A stretch of DNA of 64,000 nt from RUG13091 sp045113315. Lineage in GTDB: Bacteria; Bacillota_I; Bacilli_A; RFN20; CAG-826. The DNA lies in the NCBI GenBank assembly GCA_045113315.1, contig JBGUIX010000014.1, positions 1 to 64,000 on the forward strand, read 5' to 3'. The notes under the pieces were generated by a model, which saw nothing but the letters and a program-made list of their open reading frames with translations, made no database searches and had not been told where the DNA came from. Positions within the stretch are counted from its first letter, which is position 1. Every line of letters starts with the position of its first letter. Shown here piece after piece: positions 15,846 through 23,778 of this stretch. The position numbers and the translations under genes are program-made.

Positions 15846-16160
15846 TTAATTAAATTTCAATCCAACGACATCTTCCACAGGCAAAGTAAAAGCAATGCCT
15901 TGGCCATCAGTTCCTAATCCAGCAGCTTTATAAATCGCGGATAAAACTTTTTCTTTGATAGCTTGATTGACTAAAATCATAATCATTTCTTTATCAGGAG
16001 TGATGATGATGTTATATTTCTTTTCCATTTCAGCGGTACCTGTTCCACGAGCGTGAACGATGGTTCCACCTCTAGCGCCTTCTTCTCTAGCCGCGTTCAT
16101 GACTAAATCAGAAAAGCCAGAGTTCACAAATGCGATAATTACTTCAAATTTTTCTTCCAT
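15846..16160 (-). CDS. P-II-like regulatory protein (second of pair)
   Basis: A 104-residue protein with the ferredoxin-like P-II fold pattern: FEVIIAFVNSGFSDLVMNAA, then ARGGTIVHARGTGTAEMEKK in place of the T-loop region and GLGTDGQGIAFTLPVEDVVG at the C-terminus. The classic uridylylated Tyr of GlnB is not present. It lies 12 bases after another P-II-like gene and downstream of a DUF1538 membrane protein, a recurrent arrangement in which the P-II protein probably gates the transporter. AGGAGGG precedes the ATG. The ligand (ATP/ADP, 2-oxoglutarate or other) is unknown. Confidence 0.8.
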   Translation of the reverse strand: MEEKFEVIIAFVNSGFSDLVMNAAREEGARGGTIVHARGTGTAEMEKKYNIIITPDKEMIMILVNQAIKEKVLSAIYKAAGLGTDGQGIAFTLPVEDVVGLKFN

Positions 16161-16172
16161 ATAATCACCCTC

Positions 16173-16568
16173 CTATAATGAGTTAGATAGGAATTGGTAT
16201 ACTTTAACACCAATCATGCTTGTCATTGGAATAGAAAACCCAATGCCCTTGTTATATTTACTTGCGCTGAAAAAAGCCAACAAATCGGGCTTAATTTCTT
16301 CAATTTTATCTTTTTTAATAATGGAAACAACGATATCTTTGCCAGTATCTTCAATACCTAAAATATCTCTAATTTGTCTAGTAGCGGTGCCTTCACCTCT
16401 TTGGACAAATTGAGCGGAAACCCCAAAGTTTTGGAAAAGTTTAATAACGGGATCCGCTATACCGTGATTAACAATCGTCACGAAAATAGACAACTTTTCG
16501 TAATTAACTTGTTGTTGAACTTGTTGCTTAGGAACTTCATCAGTTTTTTTCTTTTTAAATAGTGGCAT
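16173..16568 (-). CDS. P-II-like regulatory protein with charged N-terminal extension
   Basis: 131 residues. The first 22 (Lys/Gln-rich, PLFKKKKTDEVPKQQVQQQV) are an extension not found in ordinary P-II proteins and could contact the membrane or partner. The rest is P-II-like: LSIFVTIVNHGIADPVIKLF, GVSAQFVQRGEGTATRQIRD, then KGIGFSIPMTSMIGV. It is placed 8 bases after the DUF1538 gene with AGGAGG before the start. Two different P-II-like proteins for one membrane protein suggest a heteromeric sensor, or one for each DUF1538 half; this is inference. Confidence 0.75.
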   Translation of the reverse strand: MPLFKKKKTDEVPKQQVQQQVNYEKLSIFVTIVNHGIADPVIKLFQNFGVSAQFVQRGEGTATRQIRDILGIEDTGKDIVVSIIKKDKIEEIKPDLLAFFSASKYNKGIGFSIPMTSMIGVKVYQFLSNSL

Positions 16569-16576
16569 ATGTCCTC

Positions 16577-18148
16577 CTAGTTGAAGTTAATAATTTGCGC
16601 ATCATCACTAGAGTAAACGTGGGTACGCATTTTGTAATTAGCTCTGACTGTTTTAAAGTTACTAATAACACCAAGAATTTGTATAGCAATAACAGGCGTT
16701 AACGCAATCAAAGCAATAACACCAAATGATTGTTCATAATAATCTGGTTGAACACCATTTTTGCTTCCTAATGCCACTGTAACACCCACTACCATTGGTA
16801 AGACAAAAGAAGATGACATAGGACCAGAAGCAGTACCGCCAGAGTCAAATGCCATAGCGGTGTAAATATTTGGACAAATAAACATCAAAACAATAGAAAT
16901 GATATATCCTGGAACCATGTAATACATGATGGAGAAATTATAAATGGTTCTAATCATCGCTAAAGCAATAGCGACACCAACACCTAAAGAAAGGGTTAAT
17001 AAAACGCTGATTTTCTTCGTTCTTCCATCAGAAATATCTTCGATTTGCTGGGTTAAAACATGAACAGCAGGTTCACAAACAATAGTCACTAAACCGATAA
17101 CAAAAGCGATAACAATGATAATCCAAGAAGATTGACTTCCTAATTTAGAACCAACATAAAAACCAATAGGTGTCATAGCGGCGCTTGTGCCAGTTAAGAA
17201 TATTGATAAACCAATATACGTAAATAAGAAGCCAACTAAAAGCTTTAAAATCTTTTGTTTTGGTAAACGAATATAAAGTAATTCATAAACCATAAAAATA
17301 ATTAAAGTTGGAGCTAAAGCAATTAAGACATCAAGCAAAGTTCCATTATGACCTACTCCAGTAGGAATTAATGCATCTAAAAACATTTTCCAAACTGGTT
17401 CTTCTCCTAAAGTTATATATGTAGTAGTAGGATCAAAATCACCAGAAATTGGACTAACTAAAAGCATAACAGCAACGGTCATAATTGGACCAATAGAGGC
17501 AATACCCACTAAACCAAAGCTATCATTTCTTGCGTTTTTTCCGCCTCTAACCATAGCAATACCAGCGCCAAGAGAAAGAATAAATGGCACTGTTGCGGAA
17601 CCAGTTGTAACTCCTCCACTATCGAAAATAAATGGTAAGAAGTGACGTTTATTTGGATCCATTACCACAAATATCATGAGCATGAAGGTAAGGAAATAGA
17701 ATAATAAATACCAAATTTTTAATGGTCTATGGAAAATAATTCTAAGAACACCAAAAACAACAAATAATCCTACTCCAACCGCGATTCCGCCAATTAATAA
17801 GTAAGGATTAATATTTACTTGTTTAGAAACAATGAGAATACTTGGTTCTGCTACAGTGATTAATGTTCCTAAGGCAAAAGCAAATAAACAAACGATGAAT
17901 AAACTCTTTTGTTTAGAAAGAGAAGCGCCCATATATTCACCAACTTTAGTCAAACTAGAATTAGCGCCTATTTGGAAAATAGATAAACCGATGATCAGAA
18001 TAACCATGCCAATAAGTAGCAAAGCATAATCACCACGTCTTGCGTCTAATGGAGCAAGTTTACTAAAAGACAAGATCAAAACAATGGCAATCATTGGTAC
18101 GATTGATAATAAACTTGTAACTAACGCTTTAATCCATCTGTTTTGCAT
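16577..18148 (-). CDS. DUF1538-family membrane protein, tandem duplicated halves
   Basis: A 523-residue polytopic membrane protein made of two related halves. The first has LIGMVILIIGLSIFQIGANSS, FALGTLITVAEPSILIVSKQ and GGVTTGSATVPFILSLG. The second repeats the pattern with GLSIFLTGTSAAMTPIGFYV, IVCEPAVHVLTQQI and GGTASGPMSSSFVLPM. The paired E-P and GG-T-x-G motifs are diagnostic of DUF1538. The family is considered a transporter, with substrate unknown. It is co-transcribed with two P-II-like genes, which points to control by cellular nitrogen or energy state. The Shine-Dalgarno site is weak. Confidence 0.88.
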   Translation of the reverse strand: MQNRWIKALVTSLLSIVPMIAIVLILSFSKLAPLDARRGDYALLLIGMVILIIGLSIFQIGANSSLTKVGEYMGASLSKQKSLFIVCLFAFALGTLITVAEPSILIVSKQVNINPYLLIGGIAVGVGLFVVFGVLRIIFHRPLKIWYLLFYFLTFMLMIFVVMDPNKRHFLPFIFDSGGVTTGSATVPFILSLGAGIAMVRGGKNARNDSFGLVGIASIGPIMTVAVMLLVSPISGDFDPTTTYITLGEEPVWKMFLDALIPTGVGHNGTLLDVLIALAPTLIIFMVYELLYIRLPKQKILKLLVGFLFTYIGLSIFLTGTSAAMTPIGFYVGSKLGSQSSWIIIVIAFVIGLVTIVCEPAVHVLTQQIEDISDGRTKKISVLLTLSLGVGVAIALAMIRTIYNFSIMYYMVPGYIISIVLMFICPNIYTAMAFDSGGTASGPMSSSFVLPMVVGVTVALGSKNGVQPDYYEQSFGVIALIALTPVIAIQILGVISNFKTVRANYKMRTHVYSSDDAQIINFN

Positions 18149-18328
18149 AACTGTTAATTATTCTATTCCATACCCACAAAAAAAGAAACAAAGTTTCCTT
18201 TTTCAGAAAATATTCTCAAAATACCTATTTTGCAATGATGTTGAAAAACAAGAGGAACCAAATAAAAATATCAGCTCTTAGTTAAAACAAATAGACATCA
18301 AATATTCTTGTGCTGGATTGAATCAAAG

Positions 18329-18350
18329 AGAGTGAAAACGCTCTTTTTTT
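18329..18350 (+). terminator. Orphan plus-strand terminator-like hairpin
   Basis: AGAGTG-AAAA-CGCTCT followed by TTTTTT. No plus-strand gene lies upstream, only the 180-base gap before the DUF1538 gene. It may end a small RNA transcribed from that gap; on the minus strand the T-tail is poor. Confidence 0.5.
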
Positions 18351-18369
18351 ATCGAATTTTAAGCAAATA

Positions 18370-19158
18370 TTAGTGATTTGCGGCTTTTTTTGCTTTTCTT
18401 TTCTCAAAATAGGTCTTGATTCCAATAACTGAGAAATGGGTGATGAAAGCGGTACTAACATAAACGAACACCACGATTAATGTCCAAACAATGTTAGGTA
18501 CATTTGAAGATATAAAGCCAAAGACTGGGAACGTGCTTCCATCGTAGAAAAAGAAATAATCACATTTAGTAATGGCGTCGAATATATAGATAGAAATAGC
18601 CAATATTCCAAATACCGCTAAGCCGTAATAAATATCGTTCTTTTTAATGTCGTAATAACCTGTTACCAACATGATTAAAGGGATGATGACATCTAGTGCA
18701 TGGTAGATTAAGGTGTGTTGACCAAAATATGACAAAGCAGAATTGCCACCAGGGCAACCAACGAATAAAGTAATAAAGCCCATAATCATATTAACGATAA
18801 CTAAATAGCTGGAAGCGCTTCTTTTGATAACTTCGTTTTTACTAAATATCGCAAACGGAAAAATATAGACAGGCATCAAACAGGTATGTAAAGGTAACAT
18901 TTTTTTCATATCAAATGGATATTCAGTTGGATTATTCGCGCTTCTAATATATAAAGAGATTAAATAGAAAGCTTCTGCCGCAATAAAAAGGATCCATAAA
19001 CATATGAGAACTATAGTAATAGTTTTTCTACTTTTCTTTCTTAAATAGAAAGCGAGTAAGATTCCTAAAGAAATGTAAATAAAGATAAAAAGAAAATGAT
19101 CCCATGTGAAGGCATAGGGTGGTTCTCTATTTAGCCAGTCATCTACATAAACATTCAT
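18370..19158 (-). CDS. YwaF/TMEM164-like integral membrane protein under SAM-I riboswitch
   Basis: A 262-residue protein with about seven membrane helices. MLPLHTCLMPVYIFPFAI, NMIMGFITLFVGCPGG and FGQHTLIYHALDVIIPLIML match the YwaF (TIGR02206/TMEM164) family, with its conserved LPLH-x-C and histidine pair. Function is not established in bacteria; a eukaryotic relative acts in lipid acyl transfer. Its ATG overlaps the stop of the small gene upstream, so both belong to the riboswitch-controlled unit. SAM-I control normally marks genes of sulfur amino acid uptake or synthesis, so a link to methionine is suggested by context only. Confidence 0.8.
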   Translation of the reverse strand: MNVYVDDWLNREPPYAFTWDHFLFIFIYISLGILLAFYLRKKSRKTITIVLICLWILFIAAEAFYLISLYIRSANNPTEYPFDMKKMLPLHTCLMPVYIFPFAIFSKNEVIKRSASSYLVIVNMIMGFITLFVGCPGGNSALSYFGQHTLIYHALDVIIPLIMLVTGYYDIKKNDIYYGLAVFGILAISIYIFDAITKCDYFFFYDGSTFPVFGFISSNVPNIVWTLIVVFVYVSTAFITHFSVIGIKTYFEKRKAKKAANH

Positions 19159-19433
19159 TTCTTATTTATTATATTCTCAATTTCTTCTTGATGAGTTTTA
19201 TTATATTCCTCCCACCCATCAATTGTTTCTTCTTGTTCTTGTTCTATTTCGTAGGGTGGAATCTCACTATATATCTTTTTCATAAAGAAAAATTTCTTTC
19301 TTACTAATGTATATATTCCTAAGTCAGTCATTCTTTTGGCAAGGTGATCTGCAAATTCCACAGTTCTTGCGTAAAAAACAAATTTTAATTTCGATCTTTT
19401 GTCATAATAACGAAATTCATAAAACGTAAACAT
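19155..19433 (-). CDS. Small unknown protein, first gene of SAM-riboswitch operon
   Basis: The open frame reaches 19520, but that start lies within the riboswitch. GGAGG precedes the ATG at 19433 by 8 bases, giving 92 residues: MFTFYEFRYYDKRSKLKFVF, a basic middle (RKKFFFMKKIY) and an acidic tail ending NIINKK. No family is recognised. There is no signal peptide and no clear membrane segment. It overlaps the YwaF-like gene by 4 bases (ATGA), so the two are translationally coupled and probably act together. Confidence 0.6.
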   Translation of the reverse strand: MFTFYEFRYYDKRSKLKFVFYARTVEFADHLAKRMTDLGIYTLVRKKFFFMKKIYSEIPPYEIEQEQEETIDGWEEYNKTHQEEIENIINKK

Positions 19434-19461
19434 CACTTTTACCTCCTCAATTTTCCATAAA

Positions 19462-19495
19462 GAGATAAAAAATACTCCCATCGCTACGACGGGAG
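19462..19495 (-). terminator. Riboswitch expression-platform terminator
   Basis: Minus strand CTCCCGTCG-TAG-CGATGGGAG (19495-19475) followed by TATTTTTTAT. Its 5' arm (TCCCGTCGT, 19494-19486) can instead pair over nine positions with ACGATGGGA (19516-19508) of the aptamer's closing region. That gives a clear terminator/antiterminator choice. Confidence 0.85.
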
Positions 19496-19600
19496 CAAAT
19501 AAAAAGGTCCCATCGTACAAGCTTTGGCACCCAACATTACTTGGGTTGTCGGTGGGTCATAGGGCTTGTCCCTCGCCACACTCTTTATGGATGTATAAAT
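19496..19600 (-). ncRNA. SAM-I (S-box) riboswitch
   Basis: The minus strand carries the S-box conserved series in order: AGAGTGTGGCGAGGGACAAG, GCCCTATGACCCACCG, ACAACCC, a variable hairpin (CCCAAGTAATGTTGGG) and GGTGCCAAAGC. The GRGGGA-CNNGCCCNNUGA, CNRCAACC and GGUGCCAA blocks are the SAM-binding core. With SAM bound, the terminator at 19495-19475 should form and switch off the two following genes. Confidence 0.9.
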
Positions 19601-19635
19601 TCTAACTTTATATTCCAAAATTAGCAATGCATTCA

Positions 19636-20388
19636 TCAGAATATTTCATCCGGTAAATACCTCGTTTCTTGTACCATTAGTTTCCATTTGTTGTTTAACT
19701 TAGAATCACCAGCATGGCATTCGAAATAGACGATTGTTTTACTAGAATGTTTTAAACAAAACTTGTAAAAATCGTTTGGTATTTCTTTCCCGAAATGTTT
19801 TTCAAATAAATATCCAATTTTTTGATAAAGCGTTTTCTTGTTATATCTTTCAAGTAAATACTTGATATCTTCTAAATTGAGTTTAGGGCAATGATCTAAA
19901 GCAAGCTCCACTTCTTCTAATCCACCGGCTAGAGAAGGTTCATTTATACAATCTATAATTGCTCTTTCTAAAGATACAACGCGGATACCTTCTTCCATCA
20001 TTCTGTCACGGACAAATAAATCGCATGTCGATTTTTTAGCTATATATGTGACATCATCAAAATCAAAGTCACGTCGATGTGATTTGGTTAGGTAACTGAA
20101 TGTGGAAACAAAAGATTGGGTTGCTAAGCCATAATATTCTAACGCTTCATGGTATGAAAAATATGAATCTTCAAATAATCTGCTCGCAATTTGAAATTTA
20201 GAAGCGAAAATAAAACCAGTAGATGGATTTACTAAAGCATACAAACCCTTTTTTATCTGTTTAATGTCGCCTTTTTTCATAGCGCGGTAAACAAATAGAG
20301 AAAAAGCGGATGGTGTTTTATACTCATCTTTTAAATCATTATATGAGAAGAGTTTAGGCAATCTTTTCATATATAAGATTTTATCCAT
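19636..20388 (-). CDS. AbiEi-like type IV antitoxin family protein
   Basis: About 250 residues from the ATG at 20388 (a longer frame to 20478 would overlap the next gene). The N-terminal winged-helix pattern (LFSYNDLKDEYKTPSAFSLF, MKKGDIKQIKKGLYAL) and the following SYFSYHEALEYYGLATQSF and GIRVVSLERAIIDCINEP are typical of the AbiEi antitoxin family. This family represses its operon and neutralises the AbiEii nucleotidyltransferase. No AbiEii-like toxin is next to it; the neighbour upstream is a metallophosphoesterase 56 bases away. No good ribosome-binding site is visible, so the start is uncertain. Confidence 0.7.
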   Translation of the reverse strand: MDKILYMKRLPKLFSYNDLKDEYKTPSAFSLFVYRAMKKGDIKQIKKGLYALVNPSTGFIFASKFQIASRLFEDSYFSYHEALEYYGLATQSFVSTFSYLTKSHRRDFDFDDVTYIAKKSTCDLFVRDRMMEEGIRVVSLERAIIDCINEPSLAGGLEEVELALDHCPKLNLEDIKYLLERYNKKTLYQKIGYLFEKHFGKEIPNDFYKFCLKHSSKTIVYFECHAGDSKLNNKWKLMVQETRYLPDEIF

Positions 20389-20444
20389 ATTATTTCGTTT
20401 TTGCAATATTATGGTATTTTTTTGATATATGTTTATTTGCGTCA

Positions 20445-21107
20445 TCATATTATTTGTATAATGTTTTGAAATAAGCATGTTTTATTATTATCTATCTTCC
20501 GATCGAAATGATAATGACCACAAAACCAGTGTTTATAAGAAACAACTTTATCTATAAACATTAACTGATCTGTACAAATATCTCGTCTAAAACCAAATGC
20601 TTTGATCACTGTTTTAGTATCAATACAATGGGTAAGCACATAATCCACTTTATCATCAAATTTAGCTAGATTATTTAAAGCATTATCAATATCGTGTTGA
20701 TTTATTTCCTCTTCTGGCCACCAAGAGACATAAGGTATGCGATATAGCTTATCAATAGAAGTTGCTCCACCAATACATAAAAACTTTTTATTTTCTAATA
20801 TTAATATCTCTCCTCTTAATATATGAAAGATGTGCTCATCGATTTGATGCATCAATGCATTTTTAAATTCGACCAAGGGAAACGTGTTTAATAATTCAAA
20901 GTTTTCATGATTACCATCAATATACAAAATTGTACAGCCTATACTTCTATAAAGGTTTTTATAATACTCTAATTCTCCAACGGACCATACAATTGCGGCG
21001 TCACCTAAAATGATTAAATAATCTTCAAAGCTAAGATTCATTTCCTTTAACGCTTGAAGCTTTTTAAAATCAACATGACCATGTGTATCTCCAGTGATAA
21101 AAATCAT
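20445..21107 (-). CDS. Calcineurin-like metallophosphoesterase
   Basis: A 220-residue phosphoesterase with the two-metal motifs: ITGDTHGHVDF (D-x-H) at residues 4-14, IILGDAAIVW (GD), IDGNHENFE (GNHE), VLTHC and CGHYHFDR (GHxH). The size and simple architecture match small cytoplasmic phosphoesterases; the substrate is unknown. It lies directly upstream of the AbiEi-like gene on the same strand, so they could form a unit. No promoter is obvious upstream. Confidence 0.85.
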   Translation of the reverse strand: MIFITGDTHGHVDFKKLQALKEMNLSFEDYLIILGDAAIVWSVGELEYYKNLYRSIGCTILYIDGNHENFELLNTFPLVEFKNALMHQIDEHIFHILRGEILILENKKFLCIGGATSIDKLYRIPYVSWWPEEEINQHDIDNALNNLAKFDDKVDYVLTHCIDTKTVIKAFGFRRDICTDQLMFIDKVVSYKHWFCGHYHFDRKIDNNKTCLFQNIIQII

Positions 21108-21154
21108 TTATACCAATGCCGTGTTCTTTTTCCTTTCTAAGCACATATTTTCAT

Positions 21155-21183
21155 AATAAAAATAGGTCGTCAATAGACCACCT
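21155..21183 (-). terminator. Terminator after YhhN-family gene
   Basis: Minus strand AGGTGGTC-TATT-GACGACCT (21183-21164), one G-G mismatch, followed by ATTTTTATT. Confidence 0.65.
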
Positions 21184-21187
21184 AAAG

Positions 21188-21260
21188 TTACCTTATAATA
21201 ATTATATTAACTACCCTATATTATATATAAAACCTGTAATTATAATTATATATAAGGTAA
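21188..21260. repeat. AT-rich imperfect inverted repeat
   Basis: The outer ten bases TTACCTTATA (21188-21197) and TATAAGGTAA (21251-21260) are perfect complements, and pairing continues imperfectly inward for about another 14 bases of A/T. It lies between the YhhN and phosphoesterase genes. Origin unknown; it is too short and empty to carry a gene. Confidence 0.5.
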
Positions 21261-21279
21261 TTTTTTTATTTTTTAACGA

Positions 21280-21993
21280 TTAGATAATAAAGAATAAAGA
21301 CACCGCGATCATGAATTGAGCGATGTAATATAAAAGATGGTTAGTGATGATAAATACTGGTCCAGAAAACCCGGGAGCAAAATAAGTATTATTTAAAATC
21401 AGATCAGAGGCCATAAATAAGATAAAGGCAATCGCCATTAAAGTAATTGTCACAACCTGGAAATGAGTTTGTATCGCTACTGACATATAGATGGAAGTGG
21501 TAAAGAATAAGAATAATCCATAGATTAAAACAAACGGTTTCATCTTCTGATATCTAACTTTAGATACCTTTTCCATTAATAATGTCGCGACTGTTAAAAG
21601 AATAGTGACAATAATAGGAATAATTAAATATAAAATATTTGAATTAAAATCGTAATAATTAAGGAATAATCCTAAAGTAAAAAATAGATGTCCAAAAGCA
21701 AAAGAGAAGAAACCTAATATTGTATAAAACATCTCTTTAGATAAAACGATATATTTTAAATCTAGGAAAATATCTCCTAATAAACCGAAGAATAATCCCA
21801 CTAAAACAAATATTCCAAAATTAGATTGAGGGTTTTTAGAAGTTAAATAGGCCACTAACCCAGTCACAATAAAGGAAAAAGAAACAAGTCCTTTAATAAT
21901 GACTGCAACCACTCTTTTTTCTTTACTACGGAAATAAAGAAATGGTAAAAGAGTGATAACTCCTAATATTAATGGAATGAGAAAAAATAACAT
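21280..21993 (-). CDS. YhhN-family membrane protein (lysoplasmalogenase-like)
   Basis: A 237-residue protein with about eight hydrophobic helices. The motif GLFFGLLGDIFLDLK and the later MAIAFILFMASDLILNN (each with a conserved Asp within the membrane) identify the YhhN/TMEM86 family. Characterised members hydrolyse the vinyl-ether bond of lysoplasmalogens. Plasmalogens occur in many anaerobic bacteria, so that role is possible here, but it is transferred from the family. It is preceded closely by the Fe-ADH gene on the same strand and followed by a terminator. Confidence 0.82.
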   Translation of the reverse strand: MLFFLIPLILGVITLLPFLYFRSKEKRVVAVIIKGLVSFSFIVTGLVAYLTSKNPQSNFGIFVLVGLFFGLLGDIFLDLKYIVLSKEMFYTILGFFSFAFGHLFFTLGLFLNYYDFNSNILYLIIPIIVTILLTVATLLMEKVSKVRYQKMKPFVLIYGLFLFFTTSIYMSVAIQTHFQVVTITLMAIAFILFMASDLILNNTYFAPGFSGPVFIITNHLLYYIAQFMIAVSLFFII

Positions 21994-22014
21994 ATTATCT
22001 ACCTCTATTATAAA

Positions 22015-23214
22015 CTAGGCCATTAATGAACGAATGACTTTTTCACATTCTTTCTTGTTCATAATCTTTGGAACTGGGTATCCTGGGTTACCTTCTTTAA
22101 GCGCTCTTTTGACTAATAAAGGTACATCTTCTTCTTTAATGAAGTCAAACTTCTCAGGGATATTCATCGCCTTATTCATTCTTTCAATTTCATTAATGAA
22201 TTTATTAGCTTTTTCTTCATCAGTCATTTCAGATTTACTAATACCGATAATATCCGCTAATTTTGCTAATTTCTTATGTGCGCTTTTACCATACCATCTA
22301 AGGACTTTTGGAAGGATAACTGCGTTAGCTAGTCCATGAGGGGTGTTATACATACCTCCAAGGTTATGAGCTATCGCATGAACATAGCCCACAAAAGCCC
22401 TTGTAAAGGCATTCCCGGCATAAAAGGATCCTTTAAGCATATTATTTCTAGCTTCGATGTTTTTGCCGTCTAAATAGGCTTTTTCTAAATTATCATAGAT
22501 AAGCTTTGTTGCTTCTTCGGCATATTTAATTGTGGATTTCACATTGCTTTTACCAATATAAGCCTCAACAGCATGAGTTAAAGCGTCCATCCCGGTTGTG
22601 GAAGTAATATGTGGAGGTAAACCAATTGTTAACATTGGGTCAAGAACTGCATACTTCGGTCTTAAACAAGGATCGGCGATGGCATTCTTTTCATGTGTTA
22701 GTGGATCAGTCACCACCGCGGCTAAAGTGGTTTCAGAACCAGTACCCGCGGTTGTGGGTACCGCAAATAAGGGAGGTAATTTTTTATGAACTTTTAAATA
22801 TCCTCTCATCTTTCTTATCGATTGTTTAGGTTTCACCACTCTTGCAGCAGCGGCTTTCGCACAATCCATGGGAGAGCCACCACCAAAGGCGATTACACCT
22901 TCACATTTATTATTTATATAAATATCCTTACATTCTTCGATATTAGATATCGTCGGGTTAGGTTGTACTCCATCATAAATGACATAATCTAAATTAGATT
23001 TTTTCATCTCTAGTAACAAAGGATCTAAAATATGTAAATTCATTAATCCTTTATCAGTCACAATTAAGACTTTATTAATTCCTTTATTTTTAATAACCGC
23101 TGGTAATTTAATAACTGCGTCTTTACCCTCTAATAATTCGGGTTCAGACCAATCCATAAAACACATCGCAAATTTCAAAACTTTTTGACTGATACGATAG
23201 AATAGTTTTCTCAT
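22015..23214 (-). CDS. Iron-containing alcohol dehydrogenase
   Basis: A 399-residue group III ADH. The NAD(P)-binding signature GGGSPMDCAKA, the VPTTAGTGSETT block, the metal ligands in GMDALTHAVEAYIG and the second His pair in HAIAHNLGGMYNTPHGLANA are all intact. The enzyme interconverts an alcohol and its aldehyde with NAD(P)H, probably in fermentation; substrate not defined. It sits 13 bases after the carbonic anhydrase gene and 21 before the YhhN gene, so the three may be one transcript. Confidence 0.92.
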   Translation of the reverse strand: MRKLFYRISQKVLKFAMCFMDWSEPELLEGKDAVIKLPAVIKNKGINKVLIVTDKGLMNLHILDPLLLEMKKSNLDYVIYDGVQPNPTISNIEECKDIYINNKCEGVIAFGGGSPMDCAKAAAARVVKPKQSIRKMRGYLKVHKKLPPLFAVPTTAGTGSETTLAAVVTDPLTHEKNAIADPCLRPKYAVLDPMLTIGLPPHITSTTGMDALTHAVEAYIGKSNVKSTIKYAEEATKLIYDNLEKAYLDGKNIEARNNMLKGSFYAGNAFTRAFVGYVHAIAHNLGGMYNTPHGLANAVILPKVLRWYGKSAHKKLAKLADIIGISKSEMTDEEKANKFINEIERMNKAMNIPEKFDFIKEEDVPLLVKRALKEGNPGYPVPKIMNKKECEKVIRSLMA

Positions 23215-23227
23215 ATATAAATCTCCA

Positions 23228-23704
23228 TTAGATACTTCTAACTTCTAATTTCTCAATATCATATATCATCGCCATAAACTTATCTTGGTGATTATTAAAC
23301 TTATCTTTTAAATATAAAACTTCTTTTTTGGCGTTTAATTCACTAGCTTTAGTTTCATTCATTTCACCAGAGATATTTTTATAAATTCTATTTAATATCA
23401 CATCCATGTATTTACTTTTCTCTTGATGGATAGAAGCGTGAACCGCTCCACAATGCGTATGAGCTAAAACTATCACTTCTTTGACTTTTAAATGTTCTAA
23501 AGCATATTCAATTGAAGCTAATTCGCCTTCATTAATCACATTACCCGCCGTTCTTATCACAAATAATTCCCCAAATGTTTTATCAAATATCTTTTCAGGG
23601 ATGACTCTAGAATCACTACAGCAAATAACACAAGTTAAAGGATGCTGTCCTTTCACTAATTCTTTTAATAAAGATTGTTCTTTATTTGAATAGTTACATT
23701 TCAT
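23228..23704 (-). CDS. Beta-class carbonic anhydrase
   Basis: A 158-residue enzyme interconverting CO2 and bicarbonate. The zinc ligands and Asp/Arg dyad are present: CVICCSDSRVIPE (C-x-D-x-R), VIRTAGNVI and VLAHTHCGAVHAS (H-x2-C). The N-terminus is shorter than in most beta enzymes, giving a compact form. It starts a probable operon with the Fe-ADH gene and is separated from rpmE by that gene's terminator. Confidence 0.9.
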   Translation of the reverse strand: MKCNYSNKEQSLLKELVKGQHPLTCVICCSDSRVIPEKIFDKTFGELFVIRTAGNVINEGELASIEYALEHLKVKEVIVLAHTHCGAVHASIHQEKSKYMDVILNRIYKNISGEMNETKASELNAKKEVLYLKDKFNNHQDKFMAMIYDIEKLEVRSI

Positions 23705-23733
23705 ATTTTATTTCCTACATTTAATGTAATAAC

Positions 23734-23756
23734 AAAAAACCACTTTTTCAAGTGGT
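23734..23756 (-). terminator. Terminator after rpmE
   Basis: Minus strand ACCACTT-GAAA-AAGTGGT (23756-23739) followed by TTTTTG. Confidence 0.9.
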
Positions 23757-23778
23757 CTTCTATAATCTTAATAATTTA

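Noticed and set aside
19434..19520. N-terminal extension of the small gene after the SAM riboswitch
   Set aside because: These bases form the terminator and the closing stem of the riboswitch; a good GGAGG precedes the ATG at 19433.
20445..21107. Treating the phosphoesterase as the AbiEii toxin
   Set aside because: It has clear two-metal phosphoesterase motifs and no nucleotidyltransferase G-S-x-D-x-D signature.
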